NCBI RefSeq assembly: GCF_011601275.1
Contig: NZ_JAAOLY010000012.1
Span: 124,001-188,000, forward strand
Source of the DNA: Janthinobacterium lividum
GTDB lineage: Bacteria > Pseudomonadota > Gammaproteobacteria > Burkholderiales > Burkholderiaceae_D
Reading direction: 5' to 3'
Length of the DNA stretch: 64,000 bases
The notes under the pieces are model-generated. The model did no database searches. It had not been told where the DNA came from and worked only from the letters and a program-made list of their open reading frames with translations. Both the position numbers and the translations under genes were made by a program. How positions within the stretch are numbered: position 1 is the stretch's first letter; each line of letters begins with the position of its first letter. This document shows positions 17,189-26,307 of this stretch, in pieces.

Positions 17189-18576
17189 CACCGGCTGCCC
17201 TTGCCAAACAGCACCACCTGCACCGTGTCGAGCAGAATCAGCAAGTCGAGGAACAGGCTATTGTTTTTCACATAATACAAATCGTATTGCAGCTTCTTGA
17301 CGGCATCGTCGACGGAGGCGCCATACTGATAGCGCACCTGCGCCAGTCCCGTGATGCCAGGCTTGATGCTGTGACGAGTGTTGTAGTACGGCACTTGTTC
17401 CTTCAATTGCTCGACAAAATAGGCGCGCTCGGGGCGCGGTCCCACGAAACTCATCTCGCCGCGAAACACATTGAGCATCTGCGGCAGCTCGTCGATGCGC
17501 AGCTTGCGGATCAGATTGCCCACGCGCGTGATGCGCGTATCGTTGGCCAGCGCCCAGATGGGCGTGCCGTCGCGCTCGGCGTCGCAGCGCATGCTGCGAA
17601 ATTTCAGCACCTTGAAAGGCTGGCCGTCGCGCCCCACCCTTTCTTGCTGATAAAACACGGGGCCGCCGTCTTCCAGGCGGATGCACAGTGCCGTCACCAG
17701 CATCACGGGCAGCGCCGCCAGGCAGATGACTGCGCTGGCCGCCAGGTCGAACAAACGCTTCGACGCGGCACGGAAAAAACTCTGGTCGAAGCCGCCGCCA
17801 TAGATCAGATAGCTCGGTTGCAATGAATCGATGCGGATCTGACACGCTTCGCGCTCGAAAAACGTGGCCGCGTCGATCACCTTCACGCCGCCCAGCGCGC
17901 ATTCCAACAGTTGTTTGGCAGGAAATGCGCCATTGCGCCGGTCGCTCACGGACACGACGATCTCATGCGCGGCATGGCGCTGGGCCGTGGCCAGCAGGGA
18001 CGGTCCGGCCGGCAGCAAGGCCGAGGCCGGCACGCAGCATTGCTCGCCCGCCACATCGATGCAGCCGACAACCGTAAACTGGTGGAATCCGATCTTGCTG
18101 GCCGCTAAATCCATGCATTCGCGCGCCAGCACCCCGCCGCCTACCAGGATCAGCCGGCCTTTCATCAGCGCCGATTGCGAGGATTTGAATACCACCAGGC
18201 GCGCCAGCAGCACGCCGATGGCGCCCAGGCCGAAGATCAGCACGCTGCCGCGTCCGAAATGCAAGGTAGGAATAAACCGGATCAAGACGCTGAGCACGGC
18301 AAAACCCAGCGCGAACGAGGGCAGGATGCGTAATAAAGTGTTGCGGATGTCTTCGCGCGAGCGATGCTGGTACATGCCCAGCGCGCTCATGCTCAAAACG
18401 ATGACCAGTGCAAAGATCGAGGACGACAGGTAGACCTCGCTCGCCCGTACCAGGCGGCTGCCATCGGCTAGCCACAGCAAGGACGTCAAGGTGGCCGACA
18501 GCAGCAGGATCAGGATTTCCAGCAACAGCAAGATAAACGCTGTTTTCGAGACGTAATGGCTGAAGATGCGGATCAT
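17188..18576 (-). CDS. TIGR03013-type PEP-CTERM/exopolysaccharide undecaprenyl-phosphate glycosyltransferase
   Basis: 462 residues from the ATG preceded by AGGGGG (34 residues of upstream frame discarded). Four N-terminal membrane helices, a CoA-binding-like domain and a further helix lead to the bacterial sugar transferase domain. Its signatures are ERVGRDGQPFKVLKFRSM, RKLRIDELPQMLNVFRGEMS and FVGPRPERAYFV. This WbaP/EpsE class loads the first sugar-1-phosphate on undecaprenyl phosphate to begin exopolysaccharide. It is the first gene of an operon with prsK and prsR, as in exosortase EPS clusters, but no exosortase or export genes are present here. Confidence 0.88.
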   Translation of the reverse strand: MIRIFSHYVSKTAFILLLLEILILLLSATLTSLLWLADGSRLVRASEVYLSSSIFALVIVLSMSALGMYQHRSREDIRNTLLRILPSFALGFAVLSVLIRFIPTLHFGRGSVLIFGLGAIGVLLARLVVFKSSQSALMKGRLILVGGGVLARECMDLAASKIGFHQFTVVGCIDVAGEQCCVPASALLPAGPSLLATAQRHAAHEIVVSVSDRRNGAFPAKQLLECALGGVKVIDAATFFEREACQIRIDSLQPSYLIYGGGFDQSFFRAASKRLFDLAASAVICLAALPVMLVTALCIRLEDGGPVFYQQERVGRDGQPFKVLKFRSMRCDAERDGTPIWALANDTRITRVGNLIRKLRIDELPQMLNVFRGEMSFVGPRPERAYFVEQLKEQVPYYNTRHSIKPGITGLAQVRYQYGASVDDAVKKLQYDLYYVKNNSLFLDLLILLDTVQVVLFGKGSR

Positions 18577-18724
18577 GGTTCCCCCTGCGGCAAAAAGCAT
18601 CAGGCCACGCGCAAGGCGGCCTGCTGCTGGTCTTGCCATCATGGCGAACTGTTCCAAGAAGACATTGATGCGCCACAAGCTACGGCCCCGGCTATCTTTC
18701 GCCGGCAGAATTTATCTCAATACA

Positions 18725-18753
18725 TTACCGAATGAGGGGAAATGGCATATAGT
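18725..18753 (+). promoter_or_regulatory. candidate sigma-70 promoter of nadB
   Basis: TTACCG (18725-18730) and TATAGT (18748-18753) are separated by exactly 17 bases and end 28 bases before the nadB ATG. The -35 box is weak. Confidence 0.45.
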
Positions 18754-18763
18754 ATGCTTCCCC
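18736..18763. promoter_or_regulatory. inverted repeat over the nadB -10 region
   Basis: GGGGAA...GCATA, a TAG centre, TATGC...TTCCCC form a bulged dyad of 28 bases spanning the candidate -10 box. It is a plausible repressor site for NAD-biosynthesis control; the regulator is not known from the sequence. Confidence 0.4.
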
Positions 18764-18781
18764 TAAAAAAAGATAAATGTC

Positions 18782-20395
18782 ATGAAATTTGATGTAGCGA
18801 TTGTCGGCAGTGGCCTGGCGGGTTTATCGGTTGCACTGCATTTAGCTGAGACGCGCACCGTCGCGATCATTTCCAAACGCGCGCTGCTCGATGGCGCCAG
18901 CAACTGGGCGCAGGGCGGCATCGCGGCCGTGCTGGACTCGGGCGACAGCCACCAGCAGCACATCGAAGACACCCTGATCGCCGGCGGCGGCCTGTGCGAC
19001 GAGAGCGCCACGCGCTACATCGTCGAGCACGGCCGCGAAGCCATCGAATGGCTGATCGAACAAGGCGTGCCGTTTACGCGCGACGCCACGGCCGAGCTGG
19101 GCTTCCACCTGACCCGCGAAGGCGGACACAGCCAGCGCCGCATCATCCACGCGGCCGACGCCACCGGCCACGCCGTGCAAGTGACCCTGGAAGAAAAGGT
19201 ACGCGCTCACCCGAACATCAGCCTGTTCGAACACCATTGCGCCATCGACCTGATCACCTCCGACAAGCTGGGCATGAAGCCGACCCAGCGCAACGCGCAA
19301 CCGCATTGCCACGGCTTGTACGTGCAGGATGAGCAAACGGGTAAAGTACTGACGTTTGCCGCCGAGCACACCGTGCTGGCCACGGGCGGCGCCGGCAAGG
19401 TATATTTATATACCACCAACCCGGACACGGCCAGCGGCGACGGCATCGCCATGGCCTGGCGCGCCGGCTGCCGCGTGTCGAACATGGAATTCATCCAGTT
19501 CCACCCGACTTGCCTGTATCACCCGTATGCGAAATCGTTCCTGATCACCGAAGCCATCCGTGGAGAAGGCGGCTTGTTGAAATTGCCGCCCGAAGCGGGC
19601 GCGGCGGCCGGCCAGCGCTTCATGCTGGCGCACGATGAGCGGGCCGAACTGGCGCCGCGCGACGTGGTGGCACGCGCCATCGACTTCGAAATCAAGAAAC
19701 GGGGCCTCGATTACGTGCACCTGGACATCAGCCACAAGCCGGCCGACTTCCTCATCGAACATTTCCCGACGATTTACGCGCGCTGTCTGGAACTGGGCAT
19801 CGACATCACCAAACAGCCGATCCCCATCGTGCCCGCCGCCCACTACACGTGCGGCGGCGTCGTGACGGACCTGGCCGGCCGCGCCGACTTGCCGGGCCTG
19901 TATGCGGTCGGCGAGACGGCTTGCACGGGCCTGCATGGCGCGAACCGCCTGGCGTCGAACTCTTTGCTCGAATGCATCGTCATCGGCCGCGCCTGCGCGC
20001 AGGATATCGAAAGCAAGGAAAAGCTGGGCACGCCGTATCTGCCCGACTGGGATGAAAGCCGGGTCACGGATGCGGATGAAGAAGTGGTGATTTCCCACAA
20101 CTGGGACGAGCTGCGCCGCTTCATGTGGAATTACGTGGGCATCGTGCGCACCACCAAGCGTCTGGAGCGAGCTCAGCACCGCATCGCCCTGCTGAAGGAA
20201 GAGATCGACGAATACTACCGCAACTTCCGCATCACGCACGACTTACTGGAACTGCGCAATCTTGTCGACGTGGCCTCGATGATCGTCAACAGCGCCCTGT
20301 CCCGCCGCGAAAGCCGCGGCTTGCACTTCAGCAGAGACTATCCGGAAACCTTGCCGAAAGCCATCGCCAGCGTGCTGACGCCGCCGCATCGGTAA
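18782..20395 (+). CDS. nadB: L-aspartate oxidase
   Basis: 537-residue flavoprotein, the usual length. The N-terminal dinucleotide fold [12 protein letters not shown] has Gly9-x-Gly11-x-x-Gly14, [13 protein letters not shown] follows, and the conserved fumarate-reductase-type active-site block is present ([41 protein letters not shown]). It oxidises L-aspartate to iminoaspartate for quinolinate and NAD synthesis in the cytoplasm. nadA and nadC are not adjacent. Transcribed divergently from the glycosyltransferase/prsK/prsR operon. The ribosome site is poor, but the start fits the family N-terminus. Confidence 0.96.
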   Translation: MKFDVAIVGSGLAGLSVALHLAETRTVAIISKRALLDGASNWAQGGIAAVLDSGDSHQQHIEDTLIAGGGLCDESATRYIVEHGREAIEWLIEQGVPFTRDATAELGFHLTREGGHSQRRIIHAADATGHAVQVTLEEKVRAHPNISLFEHHCAIDLITSDKLGMKPTQRNAQPHCHGLYVQDEQTGKVLTFAAEHTVLATGGAGKVYLYTTNPDTASGDGIAMAWRAGCRVSNMEFIQFHPTCLYHPYAKSFLITEAIRGEGGLLKLPPEAGAAAGQRFMLAHDERAELAPRDVVARAIDFEIKKRGLDYVHLDISHKPADFLIEHFPTIYARCLELGIDITKQPIPIVPAAHYTCGGVVTDLAGRADLPGLYAVGETACTGLHGANRLASNSLLECIVIGRACAQDIESKEKLGTPYLPDWDESRVTDADEEVVISHNWDELRRFMWNYVGIVRTTKRLERAQHRIALLKEEIDEYYRNFRITHDLLELRNLVDVASMIVNSALSRRESRGLHFSRDYPETLPKAIASVLTPPHR

Positions 20396-20435
20396 TGTTG
20401 CTCCGGTAGCATCAGTAAAACCCACAGGCAAAGTG

Positions 20436-20466
20436 CCGGGGTCGTACCCTGAGGGTACGACCCCGG
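20436..20466. repeat. 31-base perfect palindrome between convergent genes
   Basis: Two 15-base arms (CCGGGGTCGTACCCT and its exact complement) around a single G, lying between the nadB stop and the stop of the MORN-protein operon. It could act as a bidirectional terminator, although T tracts are weak on both strands, or be a copy of a dispersed palindromic repeat. Confidence 0.6.
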
Positions 20467-20479
20467 TTCTTGCTTTAGG

Positions 20480-21853
20480 TTAATGTTCCGGCATCTCAAA
20501 CTCGATGCCGTCTTCCGTATAAGAAAACCTGGCCGAGTCCCCACTACACTCCCCCTGCACCACATCCGCCACATAGCGGCATTCGCTTTCCACACTGCCA
20601 TCCGCGTGCCAGTGCCGCGTCCAGCCCTGGCGTTCGCCATCGACATATTCAATCAGCTGCCTCGGCTTGCCATCGGCATACCAGGAACGCAATGCGCCCT
20701 CCTCGCGTCCGCCCTCGTTCCATGATTTGTACACGAGCAAGACGCCGGTGCGACTGAAGCGCTGTTCGCTGCGCAGCACGTACTGGCCGCTGTGCGTGCG
20801 CTTGCTGGCCACCTTGCCGTCCGGGTAATATTCGACGCTCTCGCCCACAGGCTTGTCGTCGACATAGTTGCCCGTGCGATGCACCTTTCCATCCGGGAAA
20901 TAGCTGGTGCTGGGCCCCGTCTGGATGCCGTTCACATACTGGCTGCGGCTTTCCACAGTGCCGTCCGGATAGAACGTCAGCAGCTCACCGTCCGTCTGGC
21001 CCTTCACTTGCGTCATGCGCGTGCGCAGCGTGCCGTTTTCATCGAAGGTGTCCACCTGGCGATCGGCGCTTGCGCCATTCCGGTACGTCACCGACTCGAT
21101 CAGCTTGCCACTCTGGTGATAGGTTTTCTGTTCGCCTTCCTGCGCCCCATTGCGCCACGTACCGCGCATGGACAGCTGGCCATCCGGGTAGTATCGGCTT
21201 AACACCCCCTCCTTGACGCCGCGCCCGTCCTGCTCCACCTGCATTTCCAGCTGACCATGCGGGTAATACATGGCGTAGTTTCCCACCAGCTTGCCGTGCA
21301 GGTAATCGGGCGCATCGACCTGGCCAGACAGGCGCTTCGGCTCGCCTTCGCGCACGTGGAAGACGTCAACCTGCCAGGTCCCGGGCGTCTTGCCAGGCGG
21401 CAGCGGGACGACCAGCGCATAGCGCGCATGTTCCTTGACCTCGCCACCCGACAAATTATGGTTCAGGTACAGGCGTGCCTTGCCATCGGCACAGGCTTGC
21501 GGCTCGCAGTCGCCCAGCTTGCCGACATCGGGCATGGCGAGCGCTCCCGCTTCGCCTCCCACCTTGCCTGGCGCCGGACAAGATCTGATACGCATCAACA
21601 AGGGCGTCCTGTCGCGTATCAGCTTGGCCAATTGCTGCTTCATGGCGGCGTACTGCTGCGCGTCCAGGCCGACGGACACGGCATCCATGCGCACGTGCCG
21701 CCCGTCGCAGCCGCTGTCGCTGGCAAGGGTCAGCACATCGCCGTCGGGCGTCGCCTTGATCGCGGCGACTACTTGCCGCTGCTCAATCTCGGCGTGGGCC
21801 AGCGCCGGCAACAACAGCATGGCGCCAAGCAAGTGTTTCACAGCGCGCGCCAT
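20480..21853 (-). CDS. exported MORN/YwqK-repeat protein B
   Basis: 457 residues with a cleavable signal peptide (HLLGAMLLLPALAHA, cleavage before EIEQRQ). A ~170-residue N-terminal domain carries paired cysteines (SGCDGRH, RSCPAPG, CEPQACADGKARLYL). From about residue 190 come about nine ~22-residue repeats of MORN/YwqK form, such as YYPDGQLSMRGTWRNGAQEG and YFPDGKVHRTGNYVDDKPVG. It resembles its upstream neighbour over the whole length, so the two are tandem duplicates. It starts inside that gene (16-base overlap) and is last in the operon with the kinase, phosphatase and vWA protein. MORN repeats usually bind lipids or proteins. Its role is unknown; periplasmic location is inferred. Confidence 0.8.
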   Translation of the reverse strand: MARAVKHLLGAMLLLPALAHAEIEQRQVVAAIKATPDGDVLTLASDSGCDGRHVRMDAVSVGLDAQQYAAMKQQLAKLIRDRTPLLMRIRSCPAPGKVGGEAGALAMPDVGKLGDCEPQACADGKARLYLNHNLSGGEVKEHARYALVVPLPPGKTPGTWQVDVFHVREGEPKRLSGQVDAPDYLHGKLVGNYAMYYPHGQLEMQVEQDGRGVKEGVLSRYYPDGQLSMRGTWRNGAQEGEQKTYHQSGKLIESVTYRNGASADRQVDTFDENGTLRTRMTQVKGQTDGELLTFYPDGTVESRSQYVNGIQTGPSTSYFPDGKVHRTGNYVDDKPVGESVEYYPDGKVASKRTHSGQYVLRSEQRFSRTGVLLVYKSWNEGGREEGALRSWYADGKPRQLIEYVDGERQGWTRHWHADGSVESECRYVADVVQGECSGDSARFSYTEDGIEFEMPEH

Positions 21854-23196
21854 GCTTGCTCCTTGCGCTCGATCTCCGGCGATGCTGGCGCATCACCGCA
21901 CTCGCCCTGGGCCTTGCCAGCCACATACTGGCACTCGCTCTTCACACTGCCATCTTCGTGCCAACTGCGGCTCCAGCCATCGCGCCGGTCGTTCACGTAC
22001 TCGATGGCCTGCTCGGGTTTGCCGCTTTCGTACCACGAGCGCGACGTGCCCTGCTCGCGCAATTTCGCATCCCAGCGTCTTTCCAGCACCAGCACGCCCT
22101 GGGGGCTGTAGCGCTGCAGGCTGAGCAGCGCGCCAGCGTCGTCATATTGCTGGCGGCTTTGCACTTTGCCGTCCGGATAGAACTCCTGGGCCACGCCCGT
22201 GGGCTGATCGTTGCGCAAGGTCATGGTGGCGCGCACGGCACCATCAGGGTAATAGTTTGTCGTCAAACCGTTGTATTTGCCCTCCTTCATTGCGGAACGG
22301 CTGGAAATGCTTCCATCAGGGAAATACGTGAGCATCTCGCCTTCGATCTTGCCGCCGCGCAGTACATAACTCGTGCTCGGCTTGCCATTTTCAGCCGAGA
22401 TCTGCTTGGGGCCGTCTAGCTGCTTGCCATCGCGATAGGTGCTCGTTTCACGCAGCTTGCCCGTGGCGTGATACAACTGGTGTTCGCCTTCAGGCAAGCC
22501 GTGTCGCCAGTTGCCGCGCTTTTCCAGGGTGCCATCCGCAAAATACTCGCTGGTCATGCCGTCCTGGCGCCCCTGCCCATCTTGTGCCACCTGTTTCTCG
22601 ATCTTGCCATTCGGGTAATACGTGACATAGCCACCCACCAGCTCGCCCTGCGTGTAATCGGCGCGGTTGACCTGGCCGGACAGGCGCAGTTTATTACCGG
22701 CGACGCTATGGATTTTCACTTGCCAGGTGCCGGGCAGCTTGCCTTTCGGCAAGGGCAACAACAGCACGTTAGCCGCCTTGTCCTGCTCGATGGGGTAGAA
22801 GCGTTCGTGCAAGTACAGCCGCGCGCGGCCATCGGCGCAAGAGTCCGCTGGGCAGGCGGCGATCTTGCGCACGATGGGCACGCCGGCACCGCCCTGCGTA
22901 TCGACCGGGCATTTATCGATGGTAATGAGCAAGGGCGCTTTGTCGCGGATGCGCCGGGCCAGCTCGACTTTCAGCGCTGCGTACGCGGCTTCGTCCAGAT
23001 TGACGGAGCGCTCATCCATGCGCAGCCGCTTGCCGCCGCATGCCGTCGTGCCCGCGACAGTGAACCCATCGGCGCCCTCGCTATCGGGCTCGGCCGCGAT
23101 AGCCGTGATCACCTGGCGCTGCACGATCTCGGCCTGTCCCAGTGCCGGCCACAGCATGGTGGCGCCCAGCAGCGCGCCTATGAATCTGTTTTTCAT
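21838..23196 (-). CDS. exported MORN/YwqK-repeat protein A
   Basis: 452 residues with signal peptide (GALLGATMLWPALGQAE). Layout is as in the following gene: an N-terminal domain with Cys pairs (TTACGGKRLRMDE, DKCPVDTQ, CPADSCADGRARLYL) and then about ten MORN/YwqK repeats (YYPNGKIEKQVAQDGQGRQDG, read in parts; YFPDGSISSRSAMKEGKYNG). The C-terminus is Cys-containing (CQYVAGKAQGECGDA). Begins nine bases after the kinase stop, so it belongs to the same transcription unit. By analogy with YwqK it may be an antitoxin/immunity-like or envelope-scaffold repeat protein, but there is no toxin gene beside it. Export is supported directly by the signal sequence. Confidence 0.8.
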   Translation of the reverse strand: MKNRFIGALLGATMLWPALGQAEIVQRQVITAIAAEPDSEGADGFTVAGTTACGGKRLRMDERSVNLDEAAYAALKVELARRIRDKAPLLITIDKCPVDTQGGAGVPIVRKIAACPADSCADGRARLYLHERFYPIEQDKAANVLLLPLPKGKLPGTWQVKIHSVAGNKLRLSGQVNRADYTQGELVGGYVTYYPNGKIEKQVAQDGQGRQDGMTSEYFADGTLEKRGNWRHGLPEGEHQLYHATGKLRETSTYRDGKQLDGPKQISAENGKPSTSYVLRGGKIEGEMLTYFPDGSISSRSAMKEGKYNGLTTNYYPDGAVRATMTLRNDQPTGVAQEFYPDGKVQSRQQYDDAGALLSLQRYSPQGVLVLERRWDAKLREQGTSRSWYESGKPEQAIEYVNDRRDGWSRSWHEDGSVKSECQYVAGKAQGECGDAPASPEIERKEQAWRAL

Positions 23197-23205
23197 GTTT
23201 TTCCT

Positions 23206-25551
23206 TTAATTTTCGGCGCGCGCCGCAGGGTCCGGCACGAAGCTGACCCTGCCATCGCGGTAGCGCACCATCACATCAATCTTGGCGTCCTGCAGCTGTC
23301 CGTGCTTTACGGCAGGCTCGAAGGTCCAGCCCTTGACGCTATCCAATACCGCCTTGTTGAGCATCGGCTCCTGCGGCAGCTCTGCCACCACTTGCGACAG
23401 GCTGCCGTCTGCGGCGATGCTCAGGGTCAAGCGGTATTCACCCGTTGCATTCTTTTCATCGAGCACGCCGTAGCTGGCAGTCATCATCGTGTCGCGCCGC
23501 ACGCTGGCGTGCTGGTCCGGTAACGGCGGCAAGGACTTGAGCCGGGTTGTCAGCAACGCGCCGTCAGCCAGCGCCTTGTCCCAGCGTTTCTGGTAGGCGC
23601 CCGGCTGCGCCAGGCGCAACACCTTGGCCGCGCGATCCATGCGCTTCGCGGTGCGTTCGACGCCATTGTCGGCCGGCTCGCCCGGTTCTGTCGGCATGGC
23701 GTTCTGCACCGCGTAGCGGTAAGCCGTCAGCTGCGCCAGCGCCACCAGGTTGACGGCATCCTGCTCATCGCCACCGCGCAGCAGCGCCGTCGCTGCCATG
23801 CCAAGCCAGGCCACGCCATCGGTAGGCCGCGCCCAGACCGCCTGCTCGAAATACTGGCGCGCCGTCTGCGGTTCATTCAGGCTCAGGTGCATGCGTCCCA
23901 TGGCAGCGGCCGCCAAATGGTCGCGCGGATCGGCTTGCAACTGATCGAGATAGGTATCGGCCAGGGCGGGAGAATAGCCGGGCATGGCGCCCATGCCTTC
24001 CATCAGGGTGGTGCGCAGCTGGGCGCGTACCTTGTCGGCCTCATAGGCGGGCGACTTTCCCTCGCCGGCCCGGTACAGCAGCTGCAAGCCGCGCGAGACG
24101 GCGCCATCGTCGCCCTTGCTGATCGCTTGCGACAGGCTGCGCACGGCCTTGCGCGCGTCCGACGGCTGGTAGCCGGCGTTCTTGCGGGGACGCCACGACA
24201 AGCGTTCGCGGCCAGCCACCTGTTCGGCCTGCGCCCGCAGCGCGGCCTTGTTTTCCACTTCGCCGGGCGACGAGATCCAGGCCGTGAAGCCGAACAGGAA
24301 CAGCACGATCAGCAGCACCACCACGGCCCAGCCCTTGCCTGAGATGCCGACCGCATTGGCTTGCGCACCGGCAGTTGCCGGCAAGCGTACCGGCGCCTGG
24401 CCCGGCGCGGTGCGGCGTACGCTGCGCTGCTGCGGCAACGATGGTTGTTGCAGCTGCATCTGCTGCGCCTGCACCGAGGCTTGCGCGGCAGCGCCGATCA
24501 CCTTGTCGCGCGCGCAGGCGGCACAACCCAGGCCAGCAAAATGCTGGTGTTCGGGATTGGTGCTACAAACAACCAGTTTGCCGCCGCTGCGCTGCGCATA
24601 GCCGCGCAGCAACTGCGCCCAGTCGGCCGCCGAGGGCCGCTGCGGTTTCGGCGACGGCGAAAACGCACGGTCGAACATGGCGCGCAGTTCCGGCGGCATC
24701 AGTGCGTGGCCGCTGGTGACGTTGGGCGCCAGCTGCTTGTGACGTTTGAGGCCATACGCATAGCAGCCATCGCGGATGCGCCCGGGAATATCGGTCGCCA
24801 CTTGCGCACTATTCGGCCGCCCGCTGTACGGGTGGATGCCAAAGTTGAGCAACTGGAAGATGACGACGGCCAGGGCAAAGCGGTCTTGCGCCATTTCCGT
24901 GCCGGCCGGCATGCCTTTGCGCTGGAATTCCGGCGCCAGATAGTCGGCCGTGAATTGCTCGGCAGGAAAACGCTCCGCATGGCCCTGGATGCTGAAACCG
25001 TCGCAGTCGAGCATGGCGATGTACAGCGAATCGCGGTAAAAGCGCAGGTTTACGGGTTTTAAGTCGACCACGTAATGCTGCTGCTGGTGCAGCGCGTCGA
25101 GGACGGCGGCCAGGTTGGCGGCAAGCGTCAGCTTGGGCCCGAGTCCCGTGGGCAGGCCCGCAGCGCGCGCTTGCCGCTCCTGCATGATCTGTTCCAGCTC
25201 GGCCGTTTGCGCCATGTCCAGCAAGGGCATGACGAAACCGGCAAAGCCGCCCTGGCCGTCGAACACGGCCGATTGCGGCCAGGCGATCTGCACGTAGCGC
25301 TTGCCGTTTTCCAATTGATCGGGCAGCTCGGGCGACAGTTCCAGCATCGCTTCGAGCTTGCGCCGGTTGGCGGCCCGGTCCAGGTGCGGGTGGTACAGCT
25401 TGGCCACCTGCGCGGGCGCGCCGGGCAGCAGGTACACGCTGCCCGCGCCGCCGCTCTTGACGAGTTTGCCCAGTACCAGGCTGCGGACTTTATCCAGCCA
25501 TATCTTGCCGCCCGGACTCAGGCCCGGTGTCACACCCTGCTTCCGGCTCAT
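23206..25551 (-). CDS. membrane-anchored Ser/Thr kinase with TPR and TonB-like C-terminal domains (TerY-P-type)
   Basis: 781 residues. A kinase fold occupies about 25-320: Gly loop SGGAGSVY (33-40), ATP lysine Lys51 (VAKLYH), Glu67, catalytic loop VVDLKPVNL with Asp163, Lys165 and Asn168, and metal-binding DCDGF (182-186). A CxxC-containing segment at ~330-350 (HFAGLGCAACARDK) recalls the zinc ribbon of TerY-P kinases. A Gln-rich linker and one transmembrane helix (~400-423) follow, then helical TPR-like repeats (~480-610). A C-terminal ~90-residue TonB-like domain has YRLTLSIAADGSLSQV and VLDSVKGWTFEPAV. The kinase should be cytosolic and the TPR/TonB part periplasmic. Its start overlaps the phosphatase stop by four bases. 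Confidence 0.82.
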   Translation of the reverse strand: MSRKQGVTPGLSPGGKIWLDKVRSLVLGKLVKSGGAGSVYLLPGAPAQVAKLYHPHLDRAANRRKLEAMLELSPELPDQLENGKRYVQIAWPQSAVFDGQGGFAGFVMPLLDMAQTAELEQIMQERQARAAGLPTGLGPKLTLAANLAAVLDALHQQQHYVVDLKPVNLRFYRDSLYIAMLDCDGFSIQGHAERFPAEQFTADYLAPEFQRKGMPAGTEMAQDRFALAVVIFQLLNFGIHPYSGRPNSAQVATDIPGRIRDGCYAYGLKRHKQLAPNVTSGHALMPPELRAMFDRAFSPSPKPQRPSAADWAQLLRGYAQRSGGKLVVCSTNPEHQHFAGLGCAACARDKVIGAAAQASVQAQQMQLQQPSLPQQRSVRRTAPGQAPVRLPATAGAQANAVGISGKGWAVVVLLIVLFLFGFTAWISSPGEVENKAALRAQAEQVAGRERLSWRPRKNAGYQPSDARKAVRSLSQAISKGDDGAVSRGLQLLYRAGEGKSPAYEADKVRAQLRTTLMEGMGAMPGYSPALADTYLDQLQADPRDHLAAAAMGRMHLSLNEPQTARQYFEQAVWARPTDGVAWLGMAATALLRGGDEQDAVNLVALAQLTAYRYAVQNAMPTEPGEPADNGVERTAKRMDRAAKVLRLAQPGAYQKRWDKALADGALLTTRLKSLPPLPDQHASVRRDTMMTASYGVLDEKNATGEYRLTLSIAADGSLSQVVAELPQEPMLNKAVLDSVKGWTFEPAVKHGQLQDAKIDVMVRYRDGRVSFVPDPAARAEN

Positions 25552-26306
25552 GCGCGCAAGGCCAGCAGCAAGGTCTTGTCGTCGCCCGTGATCTGGTGCG
25601 TGCGCGGGTCGGCCAGGGTGGACGCCAGCGCTGCGTTGCCCAGCTCGATGCTGTCGACGGTGCGCAGATAGCCTTGCACGGCATCCATGAACGGCGCGTA
25701 CAGCGCCCCATTGTTCTTGCTCATGGCAAAGGGCATGCAGCCGTCCGACATCAGCACCACGCCGCGCACGGCTTGCGGAATCGCCAGCAGGCGCAGCTGC
25801 TCGCGCCAGCGCTCGCCGCTGATGAAATATGTTTCATTGGCGTATTCGCCGTTCGCGGGCAGCGAGATCAGTTCGCCACCGTCAATCAGCTGCGCCACGC
25901 CCAGGCCATCGCCCAGGTGGAAGAAGAAGCCGGTATCTTGCCCCATGACCACGCCGACGACGGTGGCAGCGTAGTCATCGAGGGTGGCGTTGGCGGCGCG
26001 GGCGATGTCGTCGAGCGCGGCGCGGATCTGCGCCAGGGTGCCCGCCAGCGCGCCGTCATGCAGATCCTGCACGGTGGCGCCCTGCTCCAGCCGCCCGGCC
26101 AGCGCCTGCACGGTTTGCGCGGCAACAAATTGCGCGCCCTGCTCGCTGAGCCTGGCAGAACCGGCGCCATCGCAGACGATGGCCACCAGCACGTCGTTCA
26201 CGACGGCGTGCGCGTGCGCATCCTGGCAAGGGATGTCTTTATCCAGATGCGCCTTGCCCGTGACGGAGGCGCCGAAGACGCGCCAGCTGTGATGCGATGC
26301 CGCCAT
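25548..26306 (-). CDS. PP2C-family protein phosphatase
   Basis: 252 residues covering one PP2C/SpoIIE-like domain. Metal-binding positions appear in order: KDIPCQDAH (Asp29), VCDGAGSA (Asp46-Gly47), GVVLMSDGC and a late GDDKTLLL. This is the expected set for a manganese-dependent Ser/Thr phosphatase. It would reverse phosphorylation by the overlapping kinase (ATGA-type four-base overlap). It lies one base after the vWA gene, so translation of the three genes is tightly linked, as in TerY-P triads. Cytoplasmic; no membrane segment. Confidence 0.88.
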   Translation of the reverse strand: MAASHHSWRVFGASVTGKAHLDKDIPCQDAHAHAVVNDVLVAIVCDGAGSARLSEQGAQFVAAQTVQALAGRLEQGATVQDLHDGALAGTLAQIRAALDDIARAANATLDDYAATVVGVVMGQDTGFFFHLGDGLGVAQLIDGGELISLPANGEYANETYFISGERWREQLRLLAIPQAVRGVVLMSDGCMPFAMSKNNGALYAPFMDAVQGYLRTVDSIELGNAALASTLADPRTHQITGDDKTLLLALRA

Positions 26307-26307
26307 C

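Noticed and set aside
20480..23196. MORN repeat stretches as a possible CRISPR or DNA tandem array
   Set aside because: The periodicity is in the protein (about 22 residues) and the DNA repeats are too diverged; no spacers.
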